The translations under genes were made by a program, and so were the position numbers. Source: Promethearchaeota archaeon CR_4 (GTDB taxonomy: Archaea; Asgardarchaeota; Lokiarchaeia; Sigyniarchaeales; CR-4). Taken from it: 7,125 nucleotides of DNA. This document shows, one piece after another, positions 6,701-7,125 of the stretch. Numbering within the stretch: the first letter of the stretch is position 1; each line of letters begins with the position of its first letter. Below the pieces are notes generated by a model. It worked only from the letters and a program-made list of their open reading frames with translations, did not search any database and had not been told where the DNA came from. The DNA is taken from the NCBI GenBank assembly GCA_001940655.1, contig MBAA01000019.1, forward strand, positions 6,010 through 13,134, read 5' to 3'.

Positions 6701-7125
6701 AGTCATTTATCCAAATAGACAACGTATCCCAACCTGCACCATAAGTAGTTCCCATTACTGTTTTATTGAAATAAAAGACGACCTTAACGGCCGACACACT
6801 CCCGCGGTCGACTGTAACCGTCTGGTTGAAGCGGCAATACTCTAAATTACTCTGTTTATCACCAATTGTATCCCCTATCTCTTTACTATATCCGTGGTTG
6901 ACGCACAATCCACCACTACCTTTATTATTATAATCCCAAGGATTATTTCCATACCAACCCCACGAGTTCTCGCTCATATTATTTGATGCGCCATTATCCA
7001 CATTATCAATGTCATACTCGTCATATTCCCAAGGATCCTCAACATCCATCGTACCGTTCGTCAACCACGAACAATTATCCGTGAGACCTGTCACGTCTGA
7101 AAATAACTGGTACGCAGTCCATTCT
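3780..7125 (-). CDS. Gene B: large single-pass surface protein with jelly-roll and Ig-like domains and proline-rich cytoplasmic tail (5' end outside window)
   Basis: The frame is open from the right edge (first full codon at 7124) to TAA at 3782-3780, 1114 codons. The GTG at 7094 has ten open codons before it and no ribosome binding site, so it is an internal valine; the true start and signal peptide lie outside. In visible numbering: a jelly-roll-like outer domain (about 20-217) with an aromatic, acidic first part and closing motif FDNISMYL; a beta-rich region (about 221-390) ending EFYSPNYL; a domain with VRFPNGTVW and AGEYTVLVTWNN (about 408-510); four Ig-like domains (511-918); a transmembrane helix (929-948); a basic juxtamembrane module (954-993); and a Pro-rich, Lys-ending tail. 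About 38 sequons lie outside and one (NVS) inside. The domain style matches long surface proteins I recall from Lokiarchaeia. It shares its C-terminal plan with gene A, 303 bases downstream. Function unknown; adhesion or sensing is inferred. Confidence 0.9.
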   Translation of the reverse strand, partial: EWTAYQLFSDVTGLTDNCSWLTNGTMDVEDPWEYDEYDIDNVDNGASNNMSENSWGWYGNNPWDYNNKGSGGLCVNHGYSKEIGDTIGDKQSNLEYCRFNQTVTVDRGSVSAVKVVFYFNKTVMGTTYGAGWDTLSIWINDFRKDFHVFESTYATNTWHRIEYDMPLLEIDKYLSTPSNLDFAIGIHQQTSGCYWESSTPYRDAVVFDNISMYLQAAVKPSQVQLRVNDTAEGPLVQVQDIDYGIGYAILNGSWTNPSEANYQPTIVNFSIGNSTDVELTTSLTQFVNNTKNTQIFNGTSGSAFTIQNDTICNWTGYFYAPDLTLYSQYNFSIFYPSDWILWALYDPIPTNVLTESGISFGSGRLDVSANRAENFPGKWQLEFYSPNYLTGLTTYKNITSPMDWYSTDEFFAGDYLNVTAQILTGGAESVTDTYAQLEVRFPNGTVWSEHHDEKLVSPSGKVNFTPFQIPVNGPNYMAGEYTVLVTWNNTRGATQCNETGLRSKVILVKHLAQITMDDPDLDQVVNGSVQRIRVMYNDSLSGDPISDATVFFQSFNGSIQTLTEIAPGYYSVDFVVWIIGDYGKYNVTVNAGHPYFTPDAFNVSLDVILDTTLTSSIYPTVAVQSNANFTLEFTYLDRAKGTGIDDAIVLITYEDDWTLIRQGSGSGRYIVTGNNSNFAINTIQKLEISMNQTGFLIQNLSIYVKVVPRTAIFQTIMLNNANKTLLPSVRIPITTQLNISVQLYDELRGIPLFGSQVNSMRIIWDDATPPSPLTFNIINNHYEILLNSTTLGRGVHSLTLEANVTNYALAKAVIRVIVEPIQTSIHTHDNKTTYSILAGENFNYKVRIDNDDFGGFLTNLTLTYEWRYGNGTLTGPDAEGFFSATFSNVTKGMWPITIRVISEGGDYAFDDLVITLIAAEIVVPGIPEWVIYLIIGIIAGVFVFFAYYQTVLKYPKIIRDIRFLKKAIKKGKVGRNKPSLTVKSGDASFTEGYISASKQNVSSAAQTRLRFKHTLKMDVEMGTSEEKEINSPTPRTDADKVSSPPATTTPVTLTAPPTHPTPAKLPAPVPPSTNQKVPPPPKNLPPVKLLAKSAPKSEKDTTDKVDTENKEGKK
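3864..4034 (-). other. Proline-rich cytoplasmic tail, gene B
   Basis: Visible residues 1031-1087 contain SPTP, SSPPATTTP, PPTHPTP, LPAPVPP, VPPPPK and LPPVK, followed by a lysine/aspartate-rich end to the stop. It is predicted to be disordered, with several polyproline stretches resembling ligands of SH3, EVH1 or profilin-type binders, though no exact consensus can be assigned. Confidence 0.8.
4146..4265 (-). other. Conserved basic juxtamembrane module, gene B
   Basis: Visible residues 954-993 run from YPKIIRDIRFL through KKGKVGR to DASFTEGY, aligned with the same module of gene A. The first half is probably an amphipathic basic helix; the KS-D-A-FTEGY part may be a short linear docking motif. 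Its role is unknown. Confidence 0.75.
4281..4340 (-). other. Gene B transmembrane helix
   Basis: Visible residues 929-948, WVIYLIIGIIAGVFVFFAYY, follow GIPE and precede QTVLKYPK and many lysines, giving a cytoplasmic C-terminus. It aligns directly with the helix of gene A (P-x-W-x-I-Y-L). Confidence 0.92.
4371..5594 (-). repeat. Four Ig-like stalk domains in gene B
   Basis: Visible residues 511-608, 609-707, 708-819 and 820-918 form four beta-rich units of about 98-112 residues. Each has an N-terminal hydrophobic strand, a central segment such as VMYNDSLSGDPISDATV or FTYLDRAKGTGIDDAIV, then a G-x-Y type strand. They are strongly diverged from one another. The last one aligns with the membrane-proximal domain of gene A (LTYEW.YGNG against LTYTW.RGSG). 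Boundaries are approximate. Confidence 0.7.
5595..6464 (-). other. Middle ectodomain of gene B (SPNY and PNGTVW domains)
   Basis: The first half is beta-rich, carries many sequons, and ends at GKWQLEFYSPNYL. The second half has FFAGDYLNVTAQ, LEVRFPNGTVW, a serine/proline turn, FTPFQIPV and AGEYTVLVTWNN, a pattern I associate with Lokiarchaeia-type surface proteins. No counterpart of this pair is obvious in gene A, so the two paralogues differ here. Confidence 0.5.
6480..7067 (-). other. Jelly-roll-like outer domain of gene B
   Basis: It starts with LTNGTMDVEDPWEYDEYD, continues through a W/Y/N-rich stretch and GSGGLCVNHGYS, and closes with VVFDNISMYLQ. The order 'N-G-x-(F/M), tryptophan, G-G-x-x-V-N, DNIS closing strand' is that of carbohydrate-binding-module-like or discoidin-like beta jelly rolls as I recall them. 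Ligand binding is inference. Cysteines within it could form disulfides. Confidence 0.5.

Noticed and set aside
6453..6845. 130-codon plus-strand open frame
   Set aside because: It lies antisense to the gene B jelly-roll region, has no ribosome binding site, and its translation shows no recognisable domain while the minus strand is a continuous protein.
7092..7094. GTG at 7094 as start of gene B
   Set aside because: The frame continues open to the edge (EWTAYQLFSD), no ribosome binding site precedes it, and no signal peptide follows, which a surface protein would need.

Overview
The window reads as part of an archaeal genome, most likely an Asgard (Lokiarchaeia-like) archaeon. This placement rests on protein architecture recalled from that group: very large, asparagine- and threonine-rich surface proteins with jelly-roll and Ig-like domains, one C-terminal membrane helix, and a basic cytoplasmic segment starting 'KYPK..R..R' or 'RYPPYIRKVR'. 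Base composition is moderate and there are no RNA genes, CRISPR arrays or mobile elements, so nothing in the DNA independently fixes the taxonomy.

Layout: everything coding is on the minus strand. Gene B (7125 to 3780) enters from the right edge without its start and ends at a TAA. After a 303-base gap, gene A (3476 to 1) begins at an ATG with a good ribosome binding site and runs off the left edge without its stop. The gap holds a candidate archaeal promoter with a duplicated AT-rich box, a weak hairpin, a T-run, and a 27-codon open frame that stops one codon before gene A and in the same frame. All other open frames are antisense or out-of-frame shadows of the two large genes.

A and B are tandem paralogues built on one plan. 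Each has a long ectodomain dense in N-glycosylation sequons, with divergent outer domains, then a stalk of four or more Ig-like beta-sandwich domains of about 100-110 residues. A single transmembrane helix follows, then a basic juxtamembrane module that is about half identical between the two (ending FTEGY, followed by RL.FK), then a proline-rich tail. The outer domains and tails have diverged while the membrane-proximal domain, helix and juxtamembrane module are conserved. This looks like a receptor or adhesin chassis with interchangeable outer parts, probably anchored or coupled to the cytoplasm through the tail. No enzymatic domain is visible, and the function is not established by the sequence.
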